DNA of 46,665 nt, from the IMG/VR virus record IMGVR_UViG_3300008267_000612, positions 1 to 46,665 of that record. One strand, written 5' to 3'. The notes beneath the pieces are model-generated. The model was not told where the DNA came from and did not search any database. It saw only the letters and a list, made by a program, of their open reading frames with translations. The stretch comes from a virus. Positions 1 to 10,600 of the stretch are shown in pieces (position 1 is the stretch's first letter; every line of letters begins with the position of its first letter). The translations under genes and the position numbers were made by a program.

Positions 1-711
1 GATCCTGCTTTTATGAGTACAGAGGCTGTTGATAGACTTATACAATCTCAAGGTAGAACAGCTATGGAAGATGCTAGTCTTTATGGTTCATCACCACAAA
101 CTCAAGCTGCTAGAATTGCTCAAATTAATGCATCTGTATTACCAGCTATGGTACAAAATAGAGTGCAAACAAATGCACAGAATATACAGAATGATATGGC
201 AGTAAGACAATATAATGCTCAGGTGGCTAATCAAGCTGCTCTTCAAGATGCTGCTAGGTCTACAAGTTTGTATGATAAAACTGCAAAAATGGTTTTTAAT
301 AAACCTAAAGAAAAGGTGGAAGGTAGAACTAAAGTTAATCAGGCTATAAATAAATTAATTACTAACTATGGAAATACAAAGTTAATAAATGAATTATTCC
401 CACAATATGCATTTAATCCTGCAAATTATGAAACATTTTTTAAAGGAGGTAAAGGATTTAGAGATGATGGTACAGGTATCAGTGGAGAATCTGATATGTC
501 TAAATATGCAACTTTATACAAACAAGCAGAGGCTATGGCAAAAGAAACAGGATTAACTGACCCTAATAAAGTTCACGATCTTGCTATAAAAATTATGACT
601 CCTTATATGAAATCATCAGCAGATGATGATAAAACTAATTTCCTTAAACAAGTTACTGGTATGAAAAATGGAGGATCCTTTATCCCTGTGTATAACTTAG
701 GAGGTTGGTAA
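1..711 (+). CDS. Virion-type protein, 5' end outside the window
   Basis: The reading frame is open from base 1 (Asp-Pro-Ala-Phe before the first Met at 13), so the gene almost certainly starts upstream and only its C-terminal part, about 236 residues, is visible. Residues from about 30 to 80 are rich in Ala, Gln and Asn and look like one long helix, as in phage structural or injected proteins. The end is Gly-rich (GGSFIPVYNLGGW). I recognise no enzyme motif. It lies directly upstream of the giant genes but is separated from them by a terminator hairpin and a promoter-like box, so it probably ends its own transcription unit. A tail, portal-proximal or ejection protein is inferred from position only. 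Confidence 0.6.
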   Translation, partial: DPAFMSTEAVDRLIQSQGRTAMEDASLYGSSPQTQAARIAQINASVLPAMVQNRVQTNAQNIQNDMAVRQYNAQVANQAALQDAARSTSLYDKTAKMVFNKPKEKVEGRTKVNQAINKLITNYGNTKLINELFPQYAFNPANYETFFKGGKGFRDDGTGISGESDMSKYATLYKQAEAMAKETGLTDPNKVHDLAIKIMTPYMKSSADDDKTNFLKQVTGMKNGGSFIPVYNLGGW

Positions 712-714
712 ACC

Positions 715-747
715 TTATAAGTTTAGTTTTAAACTTATAATATTTTT
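715..747 (+). terminator. Intrinsic terminator
   Basis: A perfect 11-bp inverted repeat (arms 715-725 and 730-740, loop GTTT) is followed by a T-rich run at 741-747. It begins 4 nt after the TAA of the upstream gene. The stem is AT-rich, so strength is uncertain, but the hairpin plus T-tract arrangement is standard. Confidence 0.65.
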
Positions 748-748
748 C

Positions 749-761
749 AGTATATTATATT
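749..761 (+). promoter_or_regulatory. Candidate phage promoter box AGTATATTATATT
   Basis: The 13-nt string AGTATATTATATT sits between the terminator and the ATG at 771. The same string recurs at 40602-40614, in the only other long gene-free stretch, upstream of the structured element. Its position between a terminator and the first giant gene suggests a promoter. It does not match the usual Bacteroides -7 consensus (TAnnTTTG) well, so a phage-specific promoter is possible. If so, the transcript for the gene at 771 would have a very short leader. Confidence 0.4.
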
Positions 762-770
762 ATATCAATT

Positions 771-3700
771 ATGGCAACATACTTACAAGATGGCGTTGGT
801 TATTTTCCAGATGAGAATCTTTTTACTCCTGATTATAACATTATTATACAGAGCTTACAACAGCGTCAAAATAGATATGACAAAGGTTTTTCTAAATGGA
901 AGAACGTTCGTAACTCAGTAGTAAACTCAAAAGTTAGTAATGATGAGAATGAAGAAGTTAAGAACCAATACATTCAAAGTTTTGAAAATTCTTTAAAAGA
1001 TTTACCATCTATTGATTTATCTATAGACAGTAATGTTGCAACTGCAACATCTGTATTTCAACCATTTTTTGATGATAAAGAATTAGTTAGAGACATTACC
1101 TTAACTAAAATAGCAGGAGATGAACTATCAAAAGGTCAGTCTATGCTTATGTCATCTGATCCTAAACAGAGGGCTATGCATTCTGCTATATCAGATGAAT
1201 ATGTGGGAATAACAATAGATGAACTTAAAAGATCTAAAAGAGGTGATGGTAGTATGATGAACATCAAACCTCGTTATTATGTACCATCTGTTAATCTTGG
1301 TGAAAAATTTAAAGATTTTCTTACTAGTAAAAACTTATCATTAGTATCTGAAACAAGAGATGGTAAAGGTGCTATTTTTTCTATGGGGAATGGTAAAATG
1401 ATAGAGATGCCATTAAGATCTTTATTTGATGGTTTGGTTACTGGGGATGAAAGAAAATACTTTGATGCTTGGGGTGATGTTCTATATAATAGGCAGATTA
1501 ATCAGCAAATGGGTCAAGGGTTAAGTTTAACAGATGCTAAAAAAACAATAGCTGTAGATTTAGCTACTCAAACTAAGCAGTATTATGATGATGATTTAAA
1601 GTCTAATATGGATGCTTACACCAGATCTTTAACTCAGTGGGAAGATTATAAAAAACAACATACGGTTGATGGTAAAATACTTGAGACAGAAGATGCATAT
1701 ACTTTAAAAAATAATGTAATGTTTTATCAAGATCAAGTTAATAAACTTAAAAATGATGTTGCTCAGTTTGATTTAAATAAAGTTACAGACGAATACTTGA
1801 ATCAAGGTTCTAATTATTGGTCATCTAGATTGTATAATGATTCTCTTACAAAAATTGTAAGGGGGTATGCTGCATTAAATGCTAGCAGCACTGTTAAATC
1901 AGATGATGCTTTTTGGAAATGGAAAGAAATAGAACAAAAAGAATTAGATAGACAAAATGCTAGAGATATTGCACAAATGAGAACTAGTGGAATTTCTGGT
2001 GGGCTAGGTGGTGCAACATTAAGTATTGGACCTGATGGTGAACTTGTAATAGTTCCTGGTCAAACAGGATCAAAAAAATCTCCTGCAGATAAAACTAAAG
2101 AAGAAGTTGCAATGGAAGAGGCTAATGCAAAAGATTATATGGGTTTGCAAAATGTACCAGCACCTACTAATCAGAGCTATGTTGATATCTTATATGATAC
2201 AAGAAATAAAACAGAAAAATTAATAGCTTCTTCAAAACTTACATTTACGGAAAAAGCTTTAAGAACTGAATTTCCAGAAGTTAGTAAGTTTTTTCAACAG
2301 GTTATTAAAGAGCAAGAAGAGAATGGTCAACCTAGATCTGCAAGTTCTGTTCCAGGAAATGCTGGACAATGGACAGATAGAGGATTAAATGTTATAGGTA
2401 AGGATATCTCAAAGTTTCTACCATATAGTGTAGATGCATTTAAAAATTCTGTTGAAAAAGATCCATCTAAAGATATTCCAGCTGTTACACAAAGAGAAAA
2501 AGCTGTTAAATCTTTTATGCAATCTTCTGGTAAGGAGTTTAGGGAATATATTACAAATAAAGATATAGAACCTACATATGCAGCAATGGTTGATTTTTTA
2601 TATGAAAAAGCTCGCACTAGTTATATTTCTAGAAAAGAGAATATGTCTAATTCAGAAAGAAATGATTTTTCTGAAACATTGCATGTTATAGATAAAGGTC
2701 TTACAGTGCTGGATCAATTTAATAAAGATGTATCTACAATATCTAATGAGTTATTAAATCCTGATAAAAAAATAGTACAACCTTTAATGGTTACTAAAAA
2801 TGAAAGAGGTGATTGGAGATTTAAAACTAAAGAGGAGGTAGAAGAAAATTACAAGTACTATTCTCAAGAAGTAGGAAGAACTGCTGCTAAAGGTAGTCCA
2901 TATAGAGAATATTATGAACCAAGTGTTCCTATTCTTAGAGATGCAGGATTAGCAAAACAATACTTAGAGTTAATGCAAGCATATGATAAAAACATAGAGA
3001 GCTTTAATAAGACAGTGGCAATGCCATCTTCATTAAAGTTTACAAATGATATGTTTAAACTTAAACAATATGGGGTTTATGAAATAGGGTCATCCCCAGA
3101 TGTTAAAGGAGAAGATGCAGAAAAAGCTATTGGACAGCTTTTGTATATTGCAAATAATGATTACATGGAAGGTACTGATAAAAGAACACCTCTTGAAAAA
3201 TCTGTAGATGAAACTATTTTTGAAGGGTTGGATAGAAGCGGTGTAAAAGTAGCAATATCTAATTTAGTAAACTCTATATCAACATCTGATAAACAACATA
3301 GAATACAATATCTTCAATATACAGGTATTCCTGGAGATGAAAGACAAGGGTTTGTTATTAGATTTAATGATGAGTATATAAACTCTAGAATCTCACAAAT
3401 CAAATCTGTTGAAGGAAGAACAGGAAAAGAAATAAGAGAGGATGATTCAACTATTGCAGCTTTAAGGGCTATACAACAAAACGGTTTAAAAATATTTGCT
3501 GGGCAAGAGAAAGGTATTGCAGGATCATTAGCAGGTGAATATAATGTTTTTGAAAGAGCTTTGCAAGAAGATATGAATTATAGTAGTCCTGAGTTTGATA
3601 AAGATAGAATGCAGTATAATATTAGAAAACTAACAGATAATACATATGAATTATCTGGAAAGTATTACATAAAAGATTTAGATGAGAAAGGTAATGTTGT

Positions 3701-3929
3701 AACAAAAGAAATATCACTAGCATCAGGAAATGAACAAGTTGTTAGATTTCCATTTAAATCTAGTTTTACTTCTATTATTAAAACTACAAATGATTGGATA
3801 GCATATCAATTAGATCAAGCTCAAAAAATGTATGAGAATAAAGTTAAAACTTTACCTAAAGCAAAAGTTGTAAATACAGTAACTGAAGATGATTTAGAGA
3901 AAAAAATAAGAATGTCAAAAGGACAATAA
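771..3929 (+). CDS. Large virion/cargo-type protein (1052 aa), function unknown
   Basis: The protein starts MATYLQDGVGYFPDENLF and is almost entirely charged and helical, with no signal peptide or membrane segment that I can see. Residues 28-60 (LQQRQNRYDKGF and on) resemble the helical N-termini of phage injected or virion-interior proteins. A short Gly-rich stretch near residues 405-415 (GISGGLGG) may separate two halves. No catalytic motif was recognised. It is the first gene after a terminator and candidate promoter, and ends 6 nt before the ATG of the next gene, so it should be co-transcribed with the RNA polymerase gene. In crAss-like phages genes next to the virion RNA polymerase encode cargo or muzzle proteins. 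A similar role is inferred here from size and position, not from a motif. Confidence 0.6.
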   Translation: MATYLQDGVGYFPDENLFTPDYNIIIQSLQQRQNRYDKGFSKWKNVRNSVVNSKVSNDENEEVKNQYIQSFENSLKDLPSIDLSIDSNVATATSVFQPFFDDKELVRDITLTKIAGDELSKGQSMLMSSDPKQRAMHSAISDEYVGITIDELKRSKRGDGSMMNIKPRYYVPSVNLGEKFKDFLTSKNLSLVSETRDGKGAIFSMGNGKMIEMPLRSLFDGLVTGDERKYFDAWGDVLYNRQINQQMGQGLSLTDAKKTIAVDLATQTKQYYDDDLKSNMDAYTRSLTQWEDYKKQHTVDGKILETEDAYTLKNNVMFYQDQVNKLKNDVAQFDLNKVTDEYLNQGSNYWSSRLYNDSLTKIVRGYAALNASSTVKSDDAFWKWKEIEQKELDRQNARDIAQMRTSGISGGLGGATLSIGPDGELVIVPGQTGSKKSPADKTKEEVAMEEANAKDYMGLQNVPAPTNQSYVDILYDTRNKTEKLIASSKLTFTEKALRTEFPEVSKFFQQVIKEQEENGQPRSASSVPGNAGQWTDRGLNVIGKDISKFLPYSVDAFKNSVEKDPSKDIPAVTQREKAVKSFMQSSGKEFREYITNKDIEPTYAAMVDFLYEKARTSYISRKENMSNSERNDFSETLHVIDKGLTVLDQFNKDVSTISNELLNPDKKIVQPLMVTKNERGDWRFKTKEEVEENYKYYSQEVGRTAAKGSPYREYYEPSVPILRDAGLAKQYLELMQAYDKNIESFNKTVAMPSSLKFTNDMFKLKQYGVYEIGSSPDVKGEDAEKAIGQLLYIANNDYMEGTDKRTPLEKSVDETIFEGLDRSGVKVAISNLVNSISTSDKQHRIQYLQYTGIPGDERQGFVIRFNDEYINSRISQIKSVEGRTGKEIREDDSTIAALRAIQQNGLKIFAGQEKGIAGSLAGEYNVFERALQEDMNYSSPEFDKDRMQYNIRKLTDNTYELSGKYYIKDLDEKGNVVTKEISLASGNEQVVRFPFKSSFTSIIKTTNDWIAYQLDQAQKMYENKVKTLPKAKVVNTVTEDDLEKKIRMSKGQ

Positions 3930-3935
3930 TTGATT

Positions 3936-6900
3936 ATGCCTGAAACTACTCCTCCACCAGTAATACCACCAGACTTTCATCCTGAGGCACCTCAGTTGGG
4001 AGCGTTATACCCAGAAGCTCCTGCTCCAATGCAAGAGTTACCAAGTCCTGGTGAAACTATACCATACTTACCAGAAAGGAGAGGATCATCAGATATAGCT
4101 GAAATACTAAGCAGGAATGATCTTCAATCTATTGCTAATAAATCATTTGATCCTAACTTTTTAGTTCAACCTACAAAGTATAATGATGAGTCTTATGATA
4201 GACTTCAAAAAACATTTGATAACCCTGATAGGAATAATTTATTTTCTAAGGTGGGGTTCTATCCTGGTATAAACAATGAAGATAGATTTGCTAAAAGTTT
4301 ATCTAAATGGCAAAAAGTAGGACTAGCCTTTGATCAAATGTGGGGATTAGCTAAGGAAACATTTTCTCAACAGTGGGCTACAGAAGCTCAATTTTGGGGA
4401 AACCTGGTATCTGGAAATGTGCGTAATGCATTTTTACCATTTAATGATAAAGAGGAACTAGAACAAATGAGTAGAACAATGGAAAGTACTACTCTTCAAA
4501 ACTATGTTCCATTAACATATGAAGAACAAACTGGTGAATTTGGGTTTGGTAAATTTGCTACAGGACTTGGTCAGTTTGGTTTTACTCTTGGTACAATTGG
4601 TGCATTTGGTACACAGTTAGCATTAGAAGCTATAGCAGCAACATTATTAGCTCCAGAAACAGGGGGTTCATCTGCTGTTGCTTTTGGTGCTAGTGTTTTA
4701 AATAAATTCAAAAGATCTTTAACTGTAGCTCAGTTTTATAATAATTTAAGAAAAGTTGAGAACACAGTAGAAACTACAAATAAGATTAGAAAAGCATGGC
4801 AGTATTTATCAAACACTCAAAACATTAAAGCAGGGTTTGGTAATTTTTATTCTTTTACTAAACAATGGAATGCTGCTGCAGGTGAAGCTAAATTTGAAGC
4901 TGGTTCTTCATACACTGAATACTTAGATAGAGCATACCAAGATGCTACAAATTCTGGTAAAATATTAACATATGAAGAAAGGCAAGCTTTAGAAGAGAGA
5001 GCTGGTAAAGTTGCTATAAATAATGGTATAACAAATACAGGACTTCTATTCGTTATGAATAGAATAAATATGGGTAATGTATTTAAAGGTCCATTTAGCC
5101 CACAAAGAAGATTTTTAACAGAGCTGGGTGAAAATGTTGATGAAGCTATTGTTAGAAATTCTAAAGGTTTATGGGTTCCAAAAGGATCTATGAAAGAGAT
5201 GTTTACTAAAAAGGGAGGTCTTAATGTTTTAAAAGGTCTTGGTAAATGGAGTATAGATAGTGGTTGGGAAGGTGTTCAGGAAGTAGCACAAGGAGTATCT
5301 AATAAATACTGGCAAGACTATTATACTAAACAGTATGATAGGGATCCTCACTTTAATCCAATGACTCTACTTGGTAAAAGTATTTCAGAAAGACTTGATA
5401 GTAATGAGTCTTTTGATGAGTTTATTAGTGGATTTATTATAGGTGTGCCTGGTTCTGCTATCAATTATGGATTTGGTAAACTACAATCAAATGTATTCTA
5501 TGGTAAACAAACTAAAGAATATGAGAAGAATCTTAAGAGTTTAGCATCAGAATTAAATAAATGGGAAGCTGATCCAACTAGAGTGTTTGATCCTAGAGTG
5601 GCAAATGTAAACAATCAAATAGAGTTTTCTCAGCAAATGAAAGATGCTGTTGAAACTGGTAACATATATGCGTATAAAAATCTAAATCATCAGGCTATAC
5701 GTGACATGGTTATGTTAGGTATTAGAACAGGTAAGCTAGATTATATGATTGATGGTTTAAAAGATCAAATACAAAATCTTAAACCTGAAGAATTTGAAGC
5801 ACTGTTTAAAGTTGCAGGTGATAGTACTAATAGAAAGTCAGCAATGGATTATGTAAGCTTATTAGAAAAGCAAGCTGAGACATTAGTGAAAGATTATGAT
5901 GAGGCTAAACAAAAATATGCAAACCCTTTCTCTAACTTCTCTAAGTTAAAAGAAGGTACTCCTGAAGCACTTGCTCATAAAATTAGATATGTTGCTTGGG
6001 AGAATGCTGTACAAGATTTAGTATTTCAAAAAGATACATATAAACATACAATAGAAAGAATGGGTAATATTCTTTCTGATGTAACAGAAAATTTAGGTTC
6101 TGCTCTTTACAGTTCATTTTTTACTCTTACATCAACAGAAGGAGTCGATAGAGAGATAGCAATGTTACAAAGTGAAATAGCTTCTTTAAATCAATCTGAA
6201 ACAAAAGATGCAGCTCTAACAAAACTTATTAATGATAAAAAGAATAGACTTGATGCTTTAAAGAAATGGTCAGGGTCTTATTCTTTAGTGAACTCTGCAA
6301 TTCTTTCTAAAGGTGATGATTTTGTAGAGTCTCTTGCTAGATATACTGATGAAGCTAAAGATGCTTTTATTAAAGTGATGCAGGTTTATCAACAAACCAC
6401 TGAAAATGTTGAAGAGCTTACCACTGAACAAATAGATAAGGCTTACAACTCTATTATAGACTATGCTAGATTAAACAATGATAACAAAACAGCTGTTAAG
6501 AATATTTCTTTTTTAACATCTCCAGAGGGATTCTCTGATCACTTTGATAGACATTATGTTCAAGCTGAACAGTTTTATCAAATGGAAATAGCTAGAAGAG
6601 ATAATAATGTAAGAATTAAACAAGCTCTAGTATATGAACTGAATAATAATGAAGAGTTTGCTAATCTTCCTTCTGTAAGAGTTTTAGAATCTAGACTTGA
6701 AACTGCATTAAGAGATAGAGATTTTGAAGAAGCTGAGAGTTTATTTAATGATCTTTTAGAGGAATATAAGAAACAATTTACACCTGAAGGTCCAGCTACT
6801 GAAGAAACTCCTGCTGAAGAGGTAGAAACAACACCAGAAGTAACTCCTACACCTACCCCTGAACAAGTTACCACTCCTCAACCTTCTGAGTCTGGAATAG

Positions 6901-7640
6901 TTAAGATTTATAGAAATCGTATTAACACTATTAAAGATTTGACTGCTTTAAATAAACTAGCTGAAAAAATACAAAATGAAGGTCTTAAGAAAGGATTATC
7001 ACAAGATCAAATTAATTCTTTGCTTCAGTCTATACAAACTAAGGTTGAAGAGTTGGCTAAGACTAAAGGTAAGGGAAGAGAAGATGCTGAAAATGTTTTA
7101 GAAAACTTTAGAAAGAAAGCTTCAGAAACATATACAGAAGATGAACAAAAGGCCCTTAAGAAATTATTCTTTGATACTATTTCTCAGATTACTTCTCTAG
7201 CTGGTGAGGCTCCAGACTTAATCACTGAAGCTGAAAATATAATTACAGAAAGAATAACAGGATTGCAAAATGGAACTATTACAAAACCTGCTAAGATCAC
7301 TGTAGCTGAAATGAGAGCTAAGATAAAAGAATCTACAGTGGATGATATACTAGCAGTTAAATCTGAAGTTGAAGCTAACTTTGATGGTAAAGAGAAGCAA
7401 GATTTGTTAGATGAAGTTATTGAAAAAATGAATATATTTGCTGAAGAGGAAAGACAAAAACAAGAACAACAAATGAATAATACTTTTGACTTATCTAACA
7501 TAGATGGATTTGATTCATCAATAATTGATGGAGAACTCAATGACATTGCTGGTGTAACACCAGAAACTGAAACAAAACCTGAAGAACCTGGTGAAGATAA
7601 TGATCAGGCTAAAAATGATTTGTTTAATTCTATTTGCTAA
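3936..7640 (+). CDS. Large virion/cargo-type protein with hydrophobic segments (1234 aa)
   Basis: I place the start at the ATG at 3936 rather than the TTG at 3930, because the ATT-ATG context matches the neighbouring genes. The N-terminus is Pro-rich (residues 1-45). A Gly/Ala-rich hydrophobic stretch lies at about residues 205-245 (GLGQFGFTLGTIGAFG). Another lies near residue 500 (FISGFIIGVPGSAINYGFG), preceded by a GWEGVQEVAQ segment. Residues about 600-960 are helical and charged. A Pro/Thr/Glu-rich linker of some 35 residues starts near 960, before a helical, acidic C-terminus. Two hydrophobic Gly-rich segments in a large phage protein next to a virion RNA polymerase would suit a DNA-ejection protein that inserts into the host envelope, but that is inference. 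No enzyme motif was found. Confidence 0.6.
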   Translation: MPETTPPPVIPPDFHPEAPQLGALYPEAPAPMQELPSPGETIPYLPERRGSSDIAEILSRNDLQSIANKSFDPNFLVQPTKYNDESYDRLQKTFDNPDRNNLFSKVGFYPGINNEDRFAKSLSKWQKVGLAFDQMWGLAKETFSQQWATEAQFWGNLVSGNVRNAFLPFNDKEELEQMSRTMESTTLQNYVPLTYEEQTGEFGFGKFATGLGQFGFTLGTIGAFGTQLALEAIAATLLAPETGGSSAVAFGASVLNKFKRSLTVAQFYNNLRKVENTVETTNKIRKAWQYLSNTQNIKAGFGNFYSFTKQWNAAAGEAKFEAGSSYTEYLDRAYQDATNSGKILTYEERQALEERAGKVAINNGITNTGLLFVMNRINMGNVFKGPFSPQRRFLTELGENVDEAIVRNSKGLWVPKGSMKEMFTKKGGLNVLKGLGKWSIDSGWEGVQEVAQGVSNKYWQDYYTKQYDRDPHFNPMTLLGKSISERLDSNESFDEFISGFIIGVPGSAINYGFGKLQSNVFYGKQTKEYEKNLKSLASELNKWEADPTRVFDPRVANVNNQIEFSQQMKDAVETGNIYAYKNLNHQAIRDMVMLGIRTGKLDYMIDGLKDQIQNLKPEEFEALFKVAGDSTNRKSAMDYVSLLEKQAETLVKDYDEAKQKYANPFSNFSKLKEGTPEALAHKIRYVAWENAVQDLVFQKDTYKHTIERMGNILSDVTENLGSALYSSFFTLTSTEGVDREIAMLQSEIASLNQSETKDAALTKLINDKKNRLDALKKWSGSYSLVNSAILSKGDDFVESLARYTDEAKDAFIKVMQVYQQTTENVEELTTEQIDKAYNSIIDYARLNNDNKTAVKNISFLTSPEGFSDHFDRHYVQAEQFYQMEIARRDNNVRIKQALVYELNNNEEFANLPSVRVLESRLETALRDRDFEEAESLFNDLLEEYKKQFTPEGPATEETPAEEVETTPEVTPTPTPEQVTTPQPSESGIVKIYRNRINTIKDLTALNKLAEKIQNEGLKKGLSQDQINSLLQSIQTKVEELAKTKGKGREDAENVLENFRKKASETYTEDEQKALKKLFFDTISQITSLAGEAPDLITEAENIITERITGLQNGTITKPAKITVAEMRAKIKESTVDDILAVKSEVEANFDGKEKQDLLDEVIEKMNIFAEEERQKQEQQMNNTFDLSNIDGFDSSIIDGELNDIAGVTPETETKPEEPGEDNDQAKNDLFNSIC

Positions 7641-7648
7641 ATAATATT

Positions 7649-10600
7649 ATGGAAAAAAAATGTTCGGTAAATATACCACAGGTATTAGCTTATATCAAAG
7701 ATAGAGTGGGTAAAGACGTAAAGTTTAAAAACTTTGACGAAGTTGCTAAGGATATTCTTAATACCAAGGGACAACCTGATGATGCTAAGATGATAGTGTT
7801 AAAGGCTTTAGCTAATATGTATAAGTCATTAGCTTTAAAAAATCCTGAGTTTGTTATAGATAAAAAAGCTGATTTAATATTAAACACTCCATTACAGACA
7901 GCTGATCTTAGTGCTTTACATAATGATGTTAGAAAAAGCTATTTACCAGGGGCAGCTAAAGTTGTAAGTATAAATACTTCAGATGATCTTATTGAATATG
8001 TAGAAAAGTTAAAAGACCTATCTGATTATGAATTAATAGAAGGTAGCAAAATTATATTTAGTTCTATAGGAGTTATGTTAAACAAAGGTTCTGTAATGTC
8101 AAAGATGACAATAAAGAATAATTTATTGTTTGCTATTACTAGATTTGAAGAACTTATTAAAGCAAATTCTAATGTTTTAGATAAAACTAAAGATATTATT
8201 CAGAAAAAGTTAAACAGTATTAAAGTAGATGTTACAGGTATAAATTCTTATGCTCCTCTAAACACTACAAAATATGGTGAAGCTTTTAGAATCTATGATA
8301 AAAATAGTAAGCTTATAGATCAAGTTTATTTAAATAAACAAGATGGTCAATATTATTCTTTATCTAATCCTACAAAACAGATTGATGTTCAAGCTCTTAA
8401 AGATAAAGGCTTTAGTGTAGAACAAATCATCTATGATACAAGATTAAGTTCAAGATTTGAAACTGTAGAACATGGTAGAGTTAGATTGCTTAATAGCAAA
8501 GAACTAACTGCTGGTTTATCTTTAGGTAGATTTACAAATGAAGGTTTAAAACAAGCTCTTTTATCAGTTTCTGATCCTAATAATTTTATCACTGTAGTTG
8601 CTTCAAAAGTAAATATTAAACAGAATCAAGAAAGACTCAAGAGAATACAAGAAGATATTCCTGGCAGAAATCATGAGACTTTTGAATCATATGAACAACA
8701 GTTAGCTTTAAGAGATGGTAATTCTATTGCAACAGTGTCATCTCCTACAAAAGGAGTATCTTTAAGAATAGAGGGTCCTGGTGTAGAAGGGTTAGCTTTA
8801 ATTTATGATATTACAAACTATGTAATAGTTAACTCTGATAATACCACTGAAGCTATTGACTTTTCAGATCCAGCACAAAGAGAACTTATTAAAAAGTATT
8901 TTAAAAAGACTGGTGCTAATCAGACTGCAGTGGAGTTGTCTGATTATGATTTGCAAAGACTAGCTTCTTTGCACTCTGTAATATCTCAGTTTAAAAATAT
9001 TGCAGCAGATTATTTAGAGAAGAATGGAGGAGATGAAGTAGAACTACCTAAAGAATTATACAAAGATGTAATATCACTAGGTAAAACAGACTTTAATCGT
9101 CAAGCTGCAGCTGTTAAATCAGAGCAAGAAGGTGCATTGTTATCATCGGCATTAGAAGATGAGAAGAACAAAAAGTGGATGGTTGAAGTCGATGTTGTTA
9201 AAACTGACGATACAGGTGCTGAAATAGAAAGAGAAAAAAGATCTGTACCCATCTTAGTTAAGAAGGTTCAACGTGAGTGGCAGTTTGTAAATGGTGTATT
9301 AGATGACAATGAGTTTGTAGATTATAATGGTGAGCTTCTTCCTTTAGAAATATACTTAAACAATGTATATCCAGATGCTAAAAATGTACATTCTATTGTA
9401 CCAGGGTTTCCTCAGCATATAGGATATGCTATGATTCTTCCTAAAAATGAACTTAGTAATAACTACCAAGTTATAGGAATGAACAGAGACTATGGTGCGG
9501 ATCCTGTAATGAACTTCCTTAAGTTTATACATAACTTAAATAACTTAAAGAAAGAAATATCAAAAAATCCATCTGATCAAAACAGACTTACAAAAAGTTT
9601 TAATATTGAGCAGTATGGTTTTTCTCCAGCCTATGGTTGGGGTTCTGATCTAGCATCTTATGTAGATAAGAAAGGAGAAGTGACTTTCCATTATGAGATA
9701 AGGCCTTTAAGTAATAAAACCTTAAATGATGACTCTAAATTAAAATCAGCATCTAGATTGGTATTTGGTCAAGGCGTGATGGATGAGGTTACTAAGTTTA
9801 TAAATAAAAATACTACAAGTGAATCTTTTAAAAAGTTTTTAGCTGATAACTATCCTCAGTTTGGTAGTATGCGTGATCTAGTTGATTCTAAGACAGGTGA
9901 GCTTGGTCAAGTGTTTTTTAATGTAGTTTCTAAATACATAGAGAGTAAACCAGATCTTAAAAAAGATTTAGAAGGAATGTATGATGTGTTTACATCAGCT
10001 CTTGCTAGAAACATGGAGAATGTTCAGAAGAAGTTTAGAGAGGCTGGTTATGGTGAACAACCTAGTCTTTACACTATGTTAGAAAATGAGAGTAAAGATT
10101 TAAAAGGCAGATGGTTCTTAAAAGTTAATGATAAGAGTGTTAACCTAAACTTTATGAACTTAGATCAGTTTAGATTGACAACCACTCAAGATCTAGCTAA
10201 AGCTAGTAATTTATATTTAGAATCTCCTATAGCAACATATTTAAGTGAAGGTTCAACACAACAACCTACAGCACCAGTAACACCTCCTGCTGCTCCTGTT
10301 GTACAACCTGCTCCTGTTTCCACAGATGCTAAAGCTGATATAGAAGCTAAGAAAGCTGATATACAAAGAAGAAGAGATATTAGTTTGCGAGGCATAACAC
10401 AAACCAGTCTTAACTTTGATGCAGATAGAGGGTATGTAGGAAAATATAATATAGCTGGTACTGAAATTATAGACAGTAATGGTAAACCTTCTACTTTATT
10501 TAAAGAAACTGAAACTATAAGAGAAGACACAAAAGAAGAAGTAGAAAAAGAACTTAATGCTAAATACGATGCAGAACTAGCTGCTTTAGGAAGTAAGAGT

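Noticed and set aside
7634-7651. TTG start for the giant gene
   Set aside because: The ATG at 7649 has the same TAATATTATG context as the next gene and avoids overlap with the previous stop.
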